A stretch of DNA of 64,000 nt from Hyposmocoma kahamanoa. Lineage: Eukaryota; Arthropoda; Insecta; Lepidoptera; Cosmopterigidae. The position numbers and the translations under genes were made by a program. Positions 34,365 to 45,220 of this stretch are shown here, piece after piece (positions within the stretch are counted from its first letter, which is position 1; the number at the start of each line of letters is the position of its first letter). The DNA lies in NCBI RefSeq assembly GCF_003589595.1, contig NW_020653856.1, positions 306,461 through 370,460 on the forward strand, read 5' to 3'. The notes under the pieces are model-generated. The model saw only the letters and a program-made list of their open reading frames with translations. It was not told the DNA's origin and did not search any database.

Positions 34365-34445
34365 TTCGATCCGAATAGACTCAAACCAGCGTCCATTGGC
34401 ATACCGGCGCTACCGCTCTTACCAACTGAGCTGGAAGTGAAATTA
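34365..34445 (-). mobile_element. tRNA-like SINE head, family C
   Basis: On the minus strand, AGCTCAGTTGGTAAGAGCGG (A-box region), then CGCCGGTATGCC and CTGGTTTGAGTCT (B-box-like). No matching acceptor stem is found, so this is a tRNA-derived SINE head or tRNA pseudogene and not a functional tRNA. No second copy in the window. Confidence 0.6.
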
Positions 34446-34624
34446 TTAGTTTTTTTTCAAAGTAAGACGGCCCTTTAACTTCTTGTATCTTACACCATCA
34501 GAGACGAGCACATGCAACGCGGGAGTACAAATGGACATTAATTATGCTCGTTCATTAGATGAGCGAAAAAGTGCACGTGCGCCAACATCACCACGTTAGA
34601 TGATGTAATCCATTTTAAAATACT

Positions 34625-34795
34625 ATACTGTTACTTTAACTATTTCTACCGCCAAACTGTAATGTGACCATTATTATTGTTTTGGTTTTTACGAGAAAGG
34701 GGGCATCCTGGTGAAATTACAGGCACATGGAACTTTTCAACTCCCAGGGTGACGGGCGCAGTGGTAGTGGCCCTCAGACTTTGCGAGTTAAAGAT
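34625..34795 (+). repeat. Interspersed repeat family G, copy 3
   Basis: Begins CTACCGCCAAACTGTAATG and contains CTGGTGAAATTACAGGCAC and GGGTGACGGGCGCAGTGG, then loses similarity after GCGAGTTAAAG. It is truncated at its 3' end relative to copies 1 and 2. Confidence 0.72.
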
Positions 34796-36807
34796 TTGAT
34801 ATACAATTTCTCAACAAACTGCGAAAGCAGTTAGTTGGCGAAATTAAACTCACAATCACAACACTGTATACAGTGAATGTACCTAGTACGAGTACATTTA
34901 TCAAAACCAATGTAGACTTTAGACAAATTTACATACTTTCAAGAGGTATACAATTTAAGTTTTACTACTTAACAATTCTCCGCCTATCAAAAGAAATCTA
35001 ATTTATTAAATATAATGGGCAAGAAATATCTATTTGTTCGTATACATTAGGACATCCATATTTATTTTCACGGGCTCGCCTAGTATTATACTTGTATGTA
35101 TTGAATAAAGAGGCTATGCTCCGAAATCGCAAAAGAACTTGTGCTAATAACTCAATAAAATGTACCGTTTACATTAATTTGAATTTAAAACTGTTCAACT
35201 AAATTTGAAATTCATGAAGAATTGAGCGACAGAGACAGCTCTACGTCACATCATGAGCTTGAGATTGAGCTGGCAACGAGCTATTTATTCGGTATTATCA
35301 AAAGTCGTATTGTAGTGGGGGCTCTCCGCCGCCCCCCGTCCGCGTTGAAGGCCCGCTGCAATCTCGCCTCACACCAAGTGTACCGGACACGCTCGTCGAA
35401 CACATTTCTAGCATACTTGTGGGCAGTGTCCTAAGAACAATAAATAAGTTCAGTTTTCTGACGCAACCTGTGCAAGCATCGCGGCTCCTTATGAATTACC
35501 TACTTCCTGCTGCTGAGGCATAAGGTTTTGGTTAAAGTTCTACTGCCTCCAAAGTTATATAATTATAAATTTGATATAAGAAAATAAAACTCTTACGCAT
35601 GCATTGGCTGTCCACTTGACTTATAGTCGGATTTCTCCGTGAAGGTAAATAATAAAAACGCGAAGTTTTCGATGTTTTTCTTTTTAAGTTTTCGATAGTT
35701 TTCTTTTAAGCCTAGTCCTGTCGTAGTCATTATTAACTTTTAGAGTGTACTTCAGTTTCAACAACTTTTTCTCGACTTTCAGTCCTATTCTTGTTTCTTT
35801 TAATTTAAGAGCCAGCGTCTTGTCGGTGGAGTAACCGTCAACCGTTTCTATTCAGCGTCCTAACTTTGAGTTCCCGATACGACACGACACGAACTTTTCA
35901 CTTATTTGATCTAAATAACTTCGTCTATAATGCTTCTAAGGAAACTGTGCTGTCGTACAAGACGCCCGAATTGCCTTTCGGGTAACAGTTGTCTTTATTA
36001 AGCTTCATTTTACCTACACCATTCTAATTCACTCACATCTATTAATCTAATATTTCAAGTTATTTGTTTACCAGCGTTACACTTTTGGCGTTATGTATTC
36101 AACAATAAATGCTAGACGGGACGTGTGCAATGTGTAATTAGCGCCAATACACCCGGAGCTTCCCACGCAGCTGCGGAACAAAGCACAGATTTCAGCAGAT
36201 CAGGTAAAAAACAGATCGTAAATACGCGCTTCGACTTTTTAGCTCTCTATGTTCCGAATAATTAGTTTCTCTGAAACATGTTATTTTATCTCTAGGAACC
36301 TCCAAGCGCGGTATTAATGTTCAGTAATGCAATACTATGAGCACAACTTTGCTACATGAAATGTAAATTATATTTACCATTCTTATATAATCTGGGGCAT
36401 GTAAAGAACCCGATATCTTGGTTGAATTGGTTGGAAAAAGTAATTTCATTTACTATATAATATTTCAACTTAATTCACTACTTATTTCTAGTCAGAAATT
36501 TTCTTTAGCGGTGACAGTCGCCTGTCGGCCGACGTATTCACTTCACTTTTTATTTTTATGGCTCCATCAATATGAGAACTGATGATTTTGCCAATGTCAC
36601 AGTTGAAAGAAAAAAAACGAAACAAAAAAAAATTTTCGCTAAGCTCTAATAGGACATTAACCGGTGTTGGTAAGTTGGACTACGGGAGTACTCAGTTGAG
36701 AATGTAAAACAAAACAGCAAAACAATATTTATAAATATATGTTATTTAAGTGGCCGACGTATTCGCTTCTCTCGATCACTAGAGCCATGCAAATTGACTT
36801 AGCGCGT
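34796..36807. other. Unassigned stretch
   Basis: A small GC-rich block at 35315-35360 (CTCTCCGCCGCCCCCCGTCC) and otherwise AT-rich DNA. A 70-codon open stretch at 35222-35434 overlaps the block and has no motif. Confidence 0.45.
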
Positions 36808-37085
36808 CAAAGTCAAAGTCAAAATCAAAGATCGTTTATTCCACAGATAAAATAAATTTACGCTTGAAAACGTCAAATTTACATTTCTTTACATTAAGCT
36901 ACTACTCGTTCACTACGCTGACCTCCCTGAGAAGAACGAGTAAGAAACTTTAGGAATTGCTTTTTTTAAATAAACTTAAATGCTATGGAATACATTTTGA
37001 ATCAAATTTGTGTGGATTCTGGAGCCGTGTCGTCTTTCCATACATCTTTATCTAACAGGTAGTCTTCAATTTTGTAATATGACTT

Positions 37086-37460
37086 TCAATTCAAATAGAT
37101 AGGAAATGATAATTTTAATATATGCTCCGGAATCTTATTGTAAAAACGTATACAGTTCCCCATAAAAGAGTCGTTTACCTTGGTTAAACGAAATCGTGGT
37201 ACCATGAGTTTGGACTTAGCTCTAAGGTTAATATTACGGATATGTTCTTTCTTATTCAAATTATGTATATTTTTACGGGCATATAAAATACTTGAGTAAA
37301 TGTACTGTGATGCCAAAGTCACGATACCGCTCTCCTTAAACATTTCTCTGAGAGAAACCCGAGAGTCTAGACGGTACACAGAACGAATCACTCGTTTTTG
37401 CAACACAAATATATTTTGAATATCTACCGCTTTACCCCACATGAGAATCCCGTAGGACAT
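37086..37460 (-). pseudogene. LINE RT C-terminal fragment
   Basis: A 124-codon continuation of the same element in another frame: MSYGILMWGKAVDIQNIFVL, then QKRVIRSVYRL, QYIYSSILYARKNIH and VPRFRLTKVNDSFMGNC. This is the thumb/C-terminal region of Jockey/CR1-like RTs. The Met at its start is internal and not a real initiation site. Confidence 0.88.
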
Positions 37461-38029
37461 TATACTATGGAAGTAACATCGGTAAGCTCACGTACTCTGC
37501 GGGCTGAGTATGCAGCGGAGCTTAATCTGCTGGCCAGGGAACTTATGTGTGGAAACCATTGAAGTTTACTATCTAAGGTCACTCCCAAGAAGACTGCTTT
37601 ATTAACAAGGTCTAACTTTTCTCCGTTTATTTCTATGCTTGGACTAGTCGATTTTACGTTAGGTAATTCAAATTTAACTGATTTTGTCTTCTTGGCATTA
37701 AGCAATAAATTGTTATTAGCGTTAAACCAATAAACCTTTGAGAGGGTATCATTAATGTGGCCATAGTTAATGTCATGTCTGTCTGTTTTAAAAATCAAGG
37801 ATGTGTCGTCAGCAAACAATACTATTTCGCAAAGGTCCTTATGAAAGAATGGCAGATCATTAATATAAATCAGAAATAAGAAAGGTCCAAGTATTGAGCG
37901 TTTATTAATTACACCGTGACTGTTCCGATCCACAACATGCGGCACGATTTGTTCACACCTGCCGTCTATCACCCCCGTGCCGCATATTGTCGGTAAGAAA
38001 TTTATTATAAGCCGGTAAAATACTTTCAT
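37460..38029 (-). pseudogene. LINE reverse transcriptase fragment
   Basis: A 189-codon open stretch with the RT palm: SILGPFLFLIYINDLP (residues 45-60), then IVLFADDTSLIF with the FADD box at residues 72-75, LLLNAKKTKSVKF, and AVFLGVTLDSKLQWFPHI. The motif upstream (normally GVPQGS before ILGP) reads GVINKRS, so it is altered. The frame ends with a frameshift after ELTDV, and the C-terminal part continues at 37086-37460. The N-terminal endonuclease and fingers are missing. Confidence 0.9.
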
Positions 38030-38139
38030 TATTTATTTGTTTTGTGTGTGTGAAAGTACAAAACCGTATTTTTTTAAATTCTGTCTACATGTAAAATTTT
38101 AAGATCAAAATACTTTTTATTTGACGTCCGTAACAAACT

Positions 38140-38200
38140 TTCTCCTTAGAGGAGTCCTGTACCCAGCAGTGGATGGTTGAGGACTATGATGATGATGATA
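38140..38200 (+). mobile_element. SINE family A tail fragment
   Basis: GAGTCCTGTACCCAGCAGTG followed by GATGATGATGATA is the 3' terminus of family A. The rest of the element is absent. Confidence 0.6.
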
Positions 38201-38614
38201 TTGTACAATACAACATAACAGAACAATACAAATGAATAATTCAGTGAAACGCCTCAGTCGTTGAGGACGCAGATGAGAAAACCGCAATTAAATAAGACAA
38301 TTGAAAAAGATAAACTTTAAAAGCTCGCAGGTAATACAGCTGCACCTGGCAAAACGGCCACGAACAGACAAGTGAAGGCTGCACTAACTTTTACCAAGTG
38401 CGACGGACCCGCCGACCGATATTGACCGACCGATGGACTTTGAATTTACAGCGGCGGAATCAACTCGATACGCTTTTGTGAATACGTTATGCGAGGGCTG
38501 TTTACTAATTCAGCTGCTGAAACTATTTCCGTACGAGTTTGCTAAAGACCTGTCCGTAACAACATTGCATTACACAATGTAGAAGTGTTTCGCCATTTTA
38601 ATATTTTCAAAATA

Positions 38615-38925
38615 ACTATTTGTTCGGATTTAAACCGCGTATCTTAATTTTTTTTAAACAAACCAACGATTACTGCCTCTGTCTCGAACGGTTACCATGT
38701 TGGTGTGCCACACAGAGGTCCCGGGTTTGATGCCCGGACCGGCACAAATATTTGCTTGGCCTACATTATTTTTCTCGGGAGTTTGGTTGTAATTTGTGGT
38801 AGTCTATGTGTGTGTATCCATGGCACCCGCGATAACGGGTTTCCCTAATGCGGGGCTATGGGTAAAAAAAATTCATGCTCTTTACAGATCCGTAAAGACC
38901 CCGAAACGTCAGTATAACAGAATTA
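38615..38925. mobile_element. SINE family B inserted in a family F LINE tail
   Basis: The outer parts 38615-38670 (CGGATTTAAACCGCGTATC, AACAAACCAACG) and about 38873-38892 (CTCTTTACAGATCC) match family F (see 54264-54339 and 54790-54917). Between them a family B SINE (38673-38870, plus strand) begins CTGCCTCTGTCTCGAACGG, with B-box-like GGGTTTGATGCCC, and ends CGGGGCTATGGGTAAAAAAA. The order implies that F was there first. GTAAAGACCCCGAAACGTC at 38892-38910 is a further F-like piece in inverted orientation. Confidence 0.7.
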
Positions 38926-38939
38926 ATTTCTAACTTAAT

Positions 38940-39055
38940 TACATTTTTTGTGAATGTTTAGTAGAGATACCTCTCGTCAACCTGCATGTCGAAGAAGGTC
39001 ACAACCCATGGAAAACTTGTAAGTCCCCTACCCGTATTACACTATTCTCGTGCTA
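38940..39055 (+). mobile_element. SINE family A internal fragment
   Basis: GTGAATGTTTAGTAGAGATA, CCTGCATGTCGAAGAAGG and GTAAGTCCCCTACCCG correspond in order to the middle of the family A copies at 25228 and 62400. Head and tail are missing. Confidence 0.55.
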
Positions 39056-39184
39056 TATTGAAATAACCTTTGGTAATATATATACAGTAGGCACTTATGT
39101 ATTGATATTTTTATACCAGTGTCGCGGTTTGGTATTTTGATTATGGAATATGATTATGAAATAGCAATGTTCATGCTGAACAAT

Positions 39185-39194
39185 NNNNNNNNNN
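39185..39194. other. Assembly gap (10 N)
   Basis: Ten ambiguous bases; the true distance between flanks is unknown, so any distance measured across this point is provisional. Confidence 1.
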
Positions 39195-40347
39195 AATTCT
39201 TAATATGCGGCACAATTGATCTAACTACCACAAATCCAACAATAAACATGTCTACTATTTGATGTCTTCTTTAAACAACGAGTGGTCGCTCAAATTCTAT
39301 GTGACGACTCGCTCTATGCAACGTGAGTGCACCGCGAGATAACGCGGATGTGTGCGTCTGTACACGACATGCCGCGCTGCTACTTTTGTATGGAGTTGCC
39401 ATACTTGTCTTATTATACTATGCTATTAACTTCCACCCGCCATGCTTCTGGCATACCTTCTTCTTCTCGTATCAGTTTATTCTTGGTGCTTTTTTAGGGA
39501 TATCATCAGTTTAGTTGAGATTTATACACCGCGGTCGCCCTTTCCCCAGGTTCGCTCTATAAATTTGTGTCGTTAAGCTGCTGACATTCAACCTTTCCGT
39601 GTTCCGTTTTCTATCCTACAACATTTTTCAGGGCACAATGCTCTCTTCACACACAGCACACTGTTTCTCTTCTTACTACACCGTCCACTGCACTGCCATG
39701 TTTTTGCAGTCATAGCCAACATTTAATTAACGTATGCTAACGTACGCCTCAATGTACAACTAGAAGCACTATTTTTCATACGTTTTTTATTAATAACGAC
39801 TAATTAAAATACTTCCTGAGTAACAATCACAGTAATTGAAAACTTATGGCAACACTACGTGAAAAATTCAAATATCCTATATTCTGAGCTGTAGTTCTTT
39901 CAGTTCATTTCAATTAAATCGCTAGAAAGCCGTGCAACCGGTTACATATCTTGGGTCACCTGTACCCTGTAGGTCTTGCACCTATAACAATCGTACATCT
40001 AAATTCCATTAGTTAATTTCCGCTATCGGCATGCGCGGCGCGTGTGAGGTCACCCTTATTGACATGCTAATTTTTCCGATACCCGCACCCACGCCGCACC
40101 CGCCGCCGGATAAACCCGCATGCGTTACGTGTGTACGTAATGTGTGCTTACCTCTTGTGGACATTCTATCTACGTGATCTTTCTGCAATGAAAATGAGGT
40201 CCAGGTCCGGTTTCTCGCACACATAAGATTTGAGTGTAACTTTAGCAAACATTCCAATGTGTACATAACTATGTATACCCATTTATTATTTAGTTGAGTG
40301 TACAAGTACTGTACTGAAGTAATTTGTGACTAATTTTTTTTTTTATG
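39195..40347. other. Unassigned stretch, possible repeat plus GC-rich patch
   Basis: 39310-39420 (GCACCGCGAGATAACGCGG, TGTATGGAGTTGCCATACTT) has the feel of a lepidopteran interspersed repeat but has no second copy here. 40020-40130 is GC-rich (CGCACCCACGCCGCACCCGC). A 98-codon minus-strand open stretch (40009-40305) across it has no motif. Confidence 0.35.
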
Positions 40348-40440
40348 TCGAATCTAAATCGCGGATATTTGTTTTATTTAAACAAGCCAAAATGTTGGGC
40401 TCTTTGCAGGTCCCATGGTCACAGCTGAGATTATTGACTC
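40348..40440 (-). mobile_element. Family F LINE tail, diverged copy
   Basis: On the plus strand, TCGAATCTAAATCGCGGATA, AACAAGCCAAAATGTTGGGC and TCTTTGCAGGTCCCATGGTC match the F copies at 54 kb with several changes. By analogy with those copies the element is in minus orientation, with its 3' end at the left. Confidence 0.6.
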
Positions 40441-43400
40441 AATTACGGTTGATGAACTTAATAATTTGTGAAAATTTATTTATTATATTATAATGTTTTT
40501 AATTGATTTTCGAAAGAAGTGTCCACTGAAATCATAAAATATGTTGTTGGAAATTGTTTAATGGTGAAAATAATTCAGTCGAAGAATACTTCACTAAGTA
40601 TATACGTTTTATTACAAGCAACTGAACCCGCACTTTCACACACACACATGCACAGCTAAGCACAGTGTCCGCATTGTGTCGGATAATCCGTAGGCCAGAA
40701 GCGATCGTCAAAACAAATAAACACAAGGTAGAGATACTCCAAACGTAAATGGAACAGCGTTTCTTTTTTAATAAATACCTATTATTTATTGATTCTACGT
40801 AATTACTATGTATGTATGATGCGTTGCTATTGAAGGTTTCAAATTATTAGGGGAAAAGAATAATGTTAGTTGCCTGACTGACATTAGGACACGTTTACTG
40901 TTACCGTATTACGTACTTTTAAAATGAGCACTTTAAAATTTATAACATCATTTGAATTTTCCTCGCCGCACTAATAAAGACCCACTGGAGTGAATCAAAA
41001 CTTTTAACAATATCCCCAGGAATAATGAAACTCTCATTTCTTTTCTCATACAAAAACCACTTAAAATTTTATGCATTTTTCACTCGTCATACTTTTAACT
41101 CGGAGCCTTTACACTTTGTAAAAACAAAATAAATCTTAAAAAATTCTTTGAAGTGCAAAAAGAGCTCTTTAATGAAGAGTTTGTTTACAACGTAATCCCT
41201 AGTTAATTCGAAGTGAAACTTAGTACAGCTGCAAAGCATGAAGTACAAAGCCGGTGCTAAGTAAGTATTTCGAGTGGAGACTGTAGGGAGATTGTGCACG
41301 TGTAAACATTTGTACAGTAATGTAATTATGCCTTAACGGACTGCCAAGCGATTTGCGAGCGCCTGATTAAAACTTAATCCGGCGGTCTAGTGCAGAAAAT
41401 TACTCCAGCAATGAAAATAGACGTGGTTGACACTGCTTATATAAATTAGGAACAATTCTGTGTTACAAAAAATCTTAAATCTTATGTCAAAAAAACACAT
41501 TAAAATTTTGCGCAAACAAGAGCGGCCTGGTTTTCAATTGCCGTCGCTGCACGCCTCGCGCTAAATTTGCGTGATATGCAACAGTCTTATTCCTGCCATC
41601 CCAACTTATTTACACAAAATTATTATTTTCAGTGAAGTAAATAATTAAGACTTAAATTAAATTGAATTTACATTACAAATAATAGTATAATTATGACTAA
41701 TTTGATTTATATTTTAAAAATGGAGTGTTCGCTTACAAAGTAGCACGTATCCGCATACTACCCTTACAATTGTGTTGGCCGAATCGCTCACTCTCATAAG
41801 AAATTACTTTTTATAATTATTTCAACATACTTTAAATTTATTACGACTATTAAGACTAACTAAATAACAATAGCCGTAAAAATGATTGCAATACTAACCA
41901 ATGGGCCCTAGCTGTCTAAATAAATAACTTACGATAAATTATATACGAACATTGTGTGGAATAGCTGTTTCCTGCACACACATTTCCTTTAGAAATTTGA
42001 ACATGCTGGCTGAACTAATTAGGTTAAGTACAAACATTGCATAACATCCTTCTCAAATAAGAAGCCAAAATCTCGAAGCAGTTCGTAAAATTAGTTCTTA
42101 AAGCTATTTACGGGTCGGGCCGGACAATCCTGGGTTGTCAGGGATAATTTGCGGCTATCCCGGACATGCCGGCTCTTTAGCTGCCTTATTAGTTCCCCGA
42201 TCCCGGGAAAATGGATTCAAGGGAAGGGGAACCTCAGAATCGTTATGGATTTCATTTTGTTGAAGATTTTTGGAGCGTAAGAAGGATTGTGGACTGTCGT
42301 AAAGCACTCATCGTTTAGAATAACTTTGCGCTTATATTTGTCCTAGGAACTAGGTACATCGGGCCGCAAATTATACATACCTTTTGTTAGTATTGCTTTG
42401 AACGCCATTTTCGTATGAAAGTACAAAAAATACATCTGAATACTCGTTTCACAAACACCACCTCTTAAATCACATGATCCAAGATCTTCCCTAACAATAG
42501 TTCAGCAATCACATGAAATCCACCTCTATAGAAGCGGATTAACCCTCGTGTGGCGGTGACACAATTCCACCCGATCCCCACCAATCCCCACCGATCCTCG
42601 CCCAGCCAATCTCTACAAGATTGTTTCCCGCATAAAGAATATTGTTACAAGACGGAATATTACACCTTTTGTTTATTTCCAAAGCGTTCCCATATAGGAT
42701 TCGGTTTCTATTATAGTGCGACCGAATTTGCGCCTCTATGGTGGAATAGCCAATCAAAGGAACGTACACGAAACTTGTTTCGGGAACGTGTTGCGTAAGA
42801 AATCAAAAATAATGTTTTATTGTTTTATAAAGAAGCCTTGTATGTACGATTGATCACGAAAATTATTTGATAAAACTTAAGTAATCTCTTACTCAGTGTT
42901 TATAACATCTTCAAATGCAAATATCCTGATGCTTGATGATGATGATTGTACATTTCTTGTATTCATAAAGCATCAGTTTAATTTATTTTGAGTAAAATCT
43001 TAAAAGTACGACTATATTTTGACGCCGTGAAGGATTGAAATTGTAGGCAAATTACCGAATAAAAACAGTTAGGCAAATATCAACGTTTCCAAGATTCGAC
43101 ACTTGGCGAGATAAATGGCGCCCTGCGGACGGCATTAAAGGAGCAACTGACCTGACGCAAAGTTCAACGTAATAAATGATAATGAGTGTTGTCTTGGAAA
43201 ACGGAATCAATGATGAAACAGAAGCTACAGATTGTGTTAAAGATGATTCAACAGAGTTCTCATTCCTTTGAAAATTGTCGATATGGCATCTGCATGCGAA
43301 TGCAGCACGACAACGGCGGTGTACGTGACGACGTTGCGATGATAAATGTGAACGTCTAGTCGACCGTCCACTAGCACCCAGTCGGCGACAAAGAATTATC

Positions 43401-44181
43401 CGTGAATGTAACGACAATAACAAGATTAGTATGATTTTCAGTTGTCTCCAATTACCATGCGTTATCGAAATTTGTATTCGATATGGTACTTAATAATTGT
43501 ATTTTTGATCATGCCATACCTGTGATATTTTCGGTGAGGTTTTTCCTTGTTAATTTTATAGAAACCAGAAACCATTAGAACTTCGTATGTATGTTAATAG
43601 ATAGCTTGTCGATATCGATGCACTGCAGCCACTATACAATGGCGCTTCAGCGAAAACGTGAAAATGTTACCAATGACAAACTACGTCGAAAAGATAAATG
43701 CTCCGATAGAACCAACGAGAATGTCTTCGTGAATGATCGAGATAAAATCGAGGCGACAGCGTCTAGGACCGCTGTAGTCTCCTTTGTCGGACGTGTCAGG
43801 GATTTCAGTTTTACAAATTGACGATTCTGTTTTAATTTGACGATAGAACGGTATTTTCTACCGAGTTCGCTGTAGTTTATTCATAAAAACTCAACAAGCA
43901 TTCTAAAAGTCTTATGGTACATAAAACTGCATTCTTTACGTGCAACATAGATATATAAGCTTAGAATAATAACGCATATAAGTTTAAATTATTGAAAAGA
44001 AAAATAATTCCATCCATGGAATTTGAAAAATTACAACTTTTGGATTGAAAAAAGGTTTTTGTTTACACACATATCATAAACTCTTTAAACTGTGTTTAAA
44101 AACCGCAAATTACGACCAGCATAAAGGTAAACTGATTTGTTAGAACAAATTTCTTATCTGTGAAAATGTTATGATTGCTTC
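40441..44181. other. Unassigned, TE-poor stretch
   Basis: No gene or transposon is recognised in 3.7 kb. Moderately GC-rich islets at 42110-42240 (CCCGATCCCGGGAAAATGG, GCGGCTATCCCGGACATG) and 43050-43430 are candidates for conserved non-coding DNA. Open stretches of 123 codons (43052-43423, minus) and 76 codons (43591-43821) show no domain. Confidence 0.4.
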
Positions 44182-44209
44182 ATAATAACATCGAATTCGA
44201 TGTTATTAT
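44182..44209. repeat. Perfect 28-bp palindrome without spacer
   Basis: Positions 44182-44195 (ATAATAACATCGAA) are the exact reverse complement of 44196-44209. The match ends abruptly on both sides. It lies in AT-rich anonymous DNA; no transposon is recognised around it. Confidence 0.95.
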
Positions 44210-44869
44210 TACATTCAAATTTCGAACATCTCTGATAAATAAAACAATGTGATTGGACCTCAATTCTAATATAAGTCGAGATGAAGTTTTATTCGAAATG
44301 AAATGTCAATAGCACACAATTTTGACAATTTCACACGTTACTTGATATCGAACGATATGATGGTTGGGGCCGATTCTAGTTTGTTTATGAATTAAAAATA
44401 TAAAGTACGGTTCTGTGACATGCGTGAGAAAAGTTTTTATTTGCCGCGATTTCGCCAGTCGTAGAGAGCTTATAATATGTGTGTCGATAAAGCAGTGTAT
44501 GTAACTGTACAGAATTAGGCATTAAAACACTCGTGAGATGTTTTAACGCCTTTCACTATGTAACAGTCACTTAAACTACTATAATGGACCTCAAAATTAT
44601 TCATGTAATATAAACACAATGTCGTCGCATTTTCTTTCTGAACAAAGCTGCCAGCACTCTGTCTAAATTCCAGTAACATTATCATTTGGTTTTTGGAAAG
44701 CCACATATCGTCGACGCATTCAGGAACTTCCTAACATTCTTCATCTCGTGCAATCAATCAGCGCGTATTCCAGCTACCACCGAAGCTTCACCTACTTGCA
44801 AGGATAAGTTATAATACACTTATTTATTATACCCGGCAGTTCGATAAAGCGTCTCGCCTCCTGTATCAT
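44210..44869. other. Unassigned stretch
   Basis: AT-rich; no gene or repeat is recognised. Confidence 0.5.
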
Positions 44870-45220
44870 TAATCAACAGCAAATCTAGCTTTTTTTACGC
44901 GTCCATCAAACCCGGATAGTAGCCATTATTGTGCGGCTTACTGTCAATCAAAAGCAGACTTATTCGAAAAAACCCGGATAAGAATCCGGATAAAGCCGGT
45001 TCTAACGAGTTCCCGCGAGCACAAAGGCGGCTCGAATTCTCGATTCGTTGATTATCCGCCCGATTCCGGCAATCGAGTCATTGTCGATTGTAGTATCCGC
45101 GTCAAAGGAGCGCCTTATCACGAGGCGAATGGCCGCCGCCGGTGCCGGCTCGCCTCACACGACGTGACTTATTCCGCCACTCAAATCGGACGTCCAAATG
45201 CATTCAACGATGAAACGTGT
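44870..45220. promoter_or_regulatory. Candidate conserved enhancer-like region
   Basis: CTGTCAATCA at 44941-44950 is an exact composite Exd/Pbx-Hth/Meis site (TGATTGACAG on the minus strand). A Sox-like ACAAT (minus strand of ATTGT, 44928-44932) lies 9 bp away, and CCGGATA occurs three times between 44912 and 45000. A GC-rich block follows (45128-45165, GCCGCCGCCGGTGCCGG). No coding pattern or repeat is seen. The regulatory role is inferred from motif clustering only. Confidence 0.35.

Larger units (their letters stand above)
36808..38030 (-). mobile_element. Jockey/CR1-type LINE fragment, copy 2
   Basis: A 5'-truncated LINE on the minus strand. Its 3' end is marked by TTTGACTTTGAC-type repeats (36808-36830 in minus sense). 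Near-identical DNA blocks, for example CCACGATTTCGTTTAAC and ACTGTATACGTTTTTACAAT, are shared with the plus-strand copy at 16585-17427, about 20 kb away in inverted orientation. Confidence 0.9.

Noticed and set aside
34365..34445. Functional tRNA gene
   Set aside because: A-box and B-box-like sequences are present, but no acceptor stem forms and no Pol III terminator in the expected place was found; better explained as a SINE head.
39958..39980. mir-10-like text TACCCTGTAGGTC
   Set aside because: Only the first ten or so bases resemble the miR-10 seed region; the rest diverges and no hairpin precursor is evident.
43052..43423. 123-codon minus-strand open reading frame
   Set aside because: Arg/Ser-rich composition with no domain; the DNA looks like non-coding sequence with homeodomain-type motifs.
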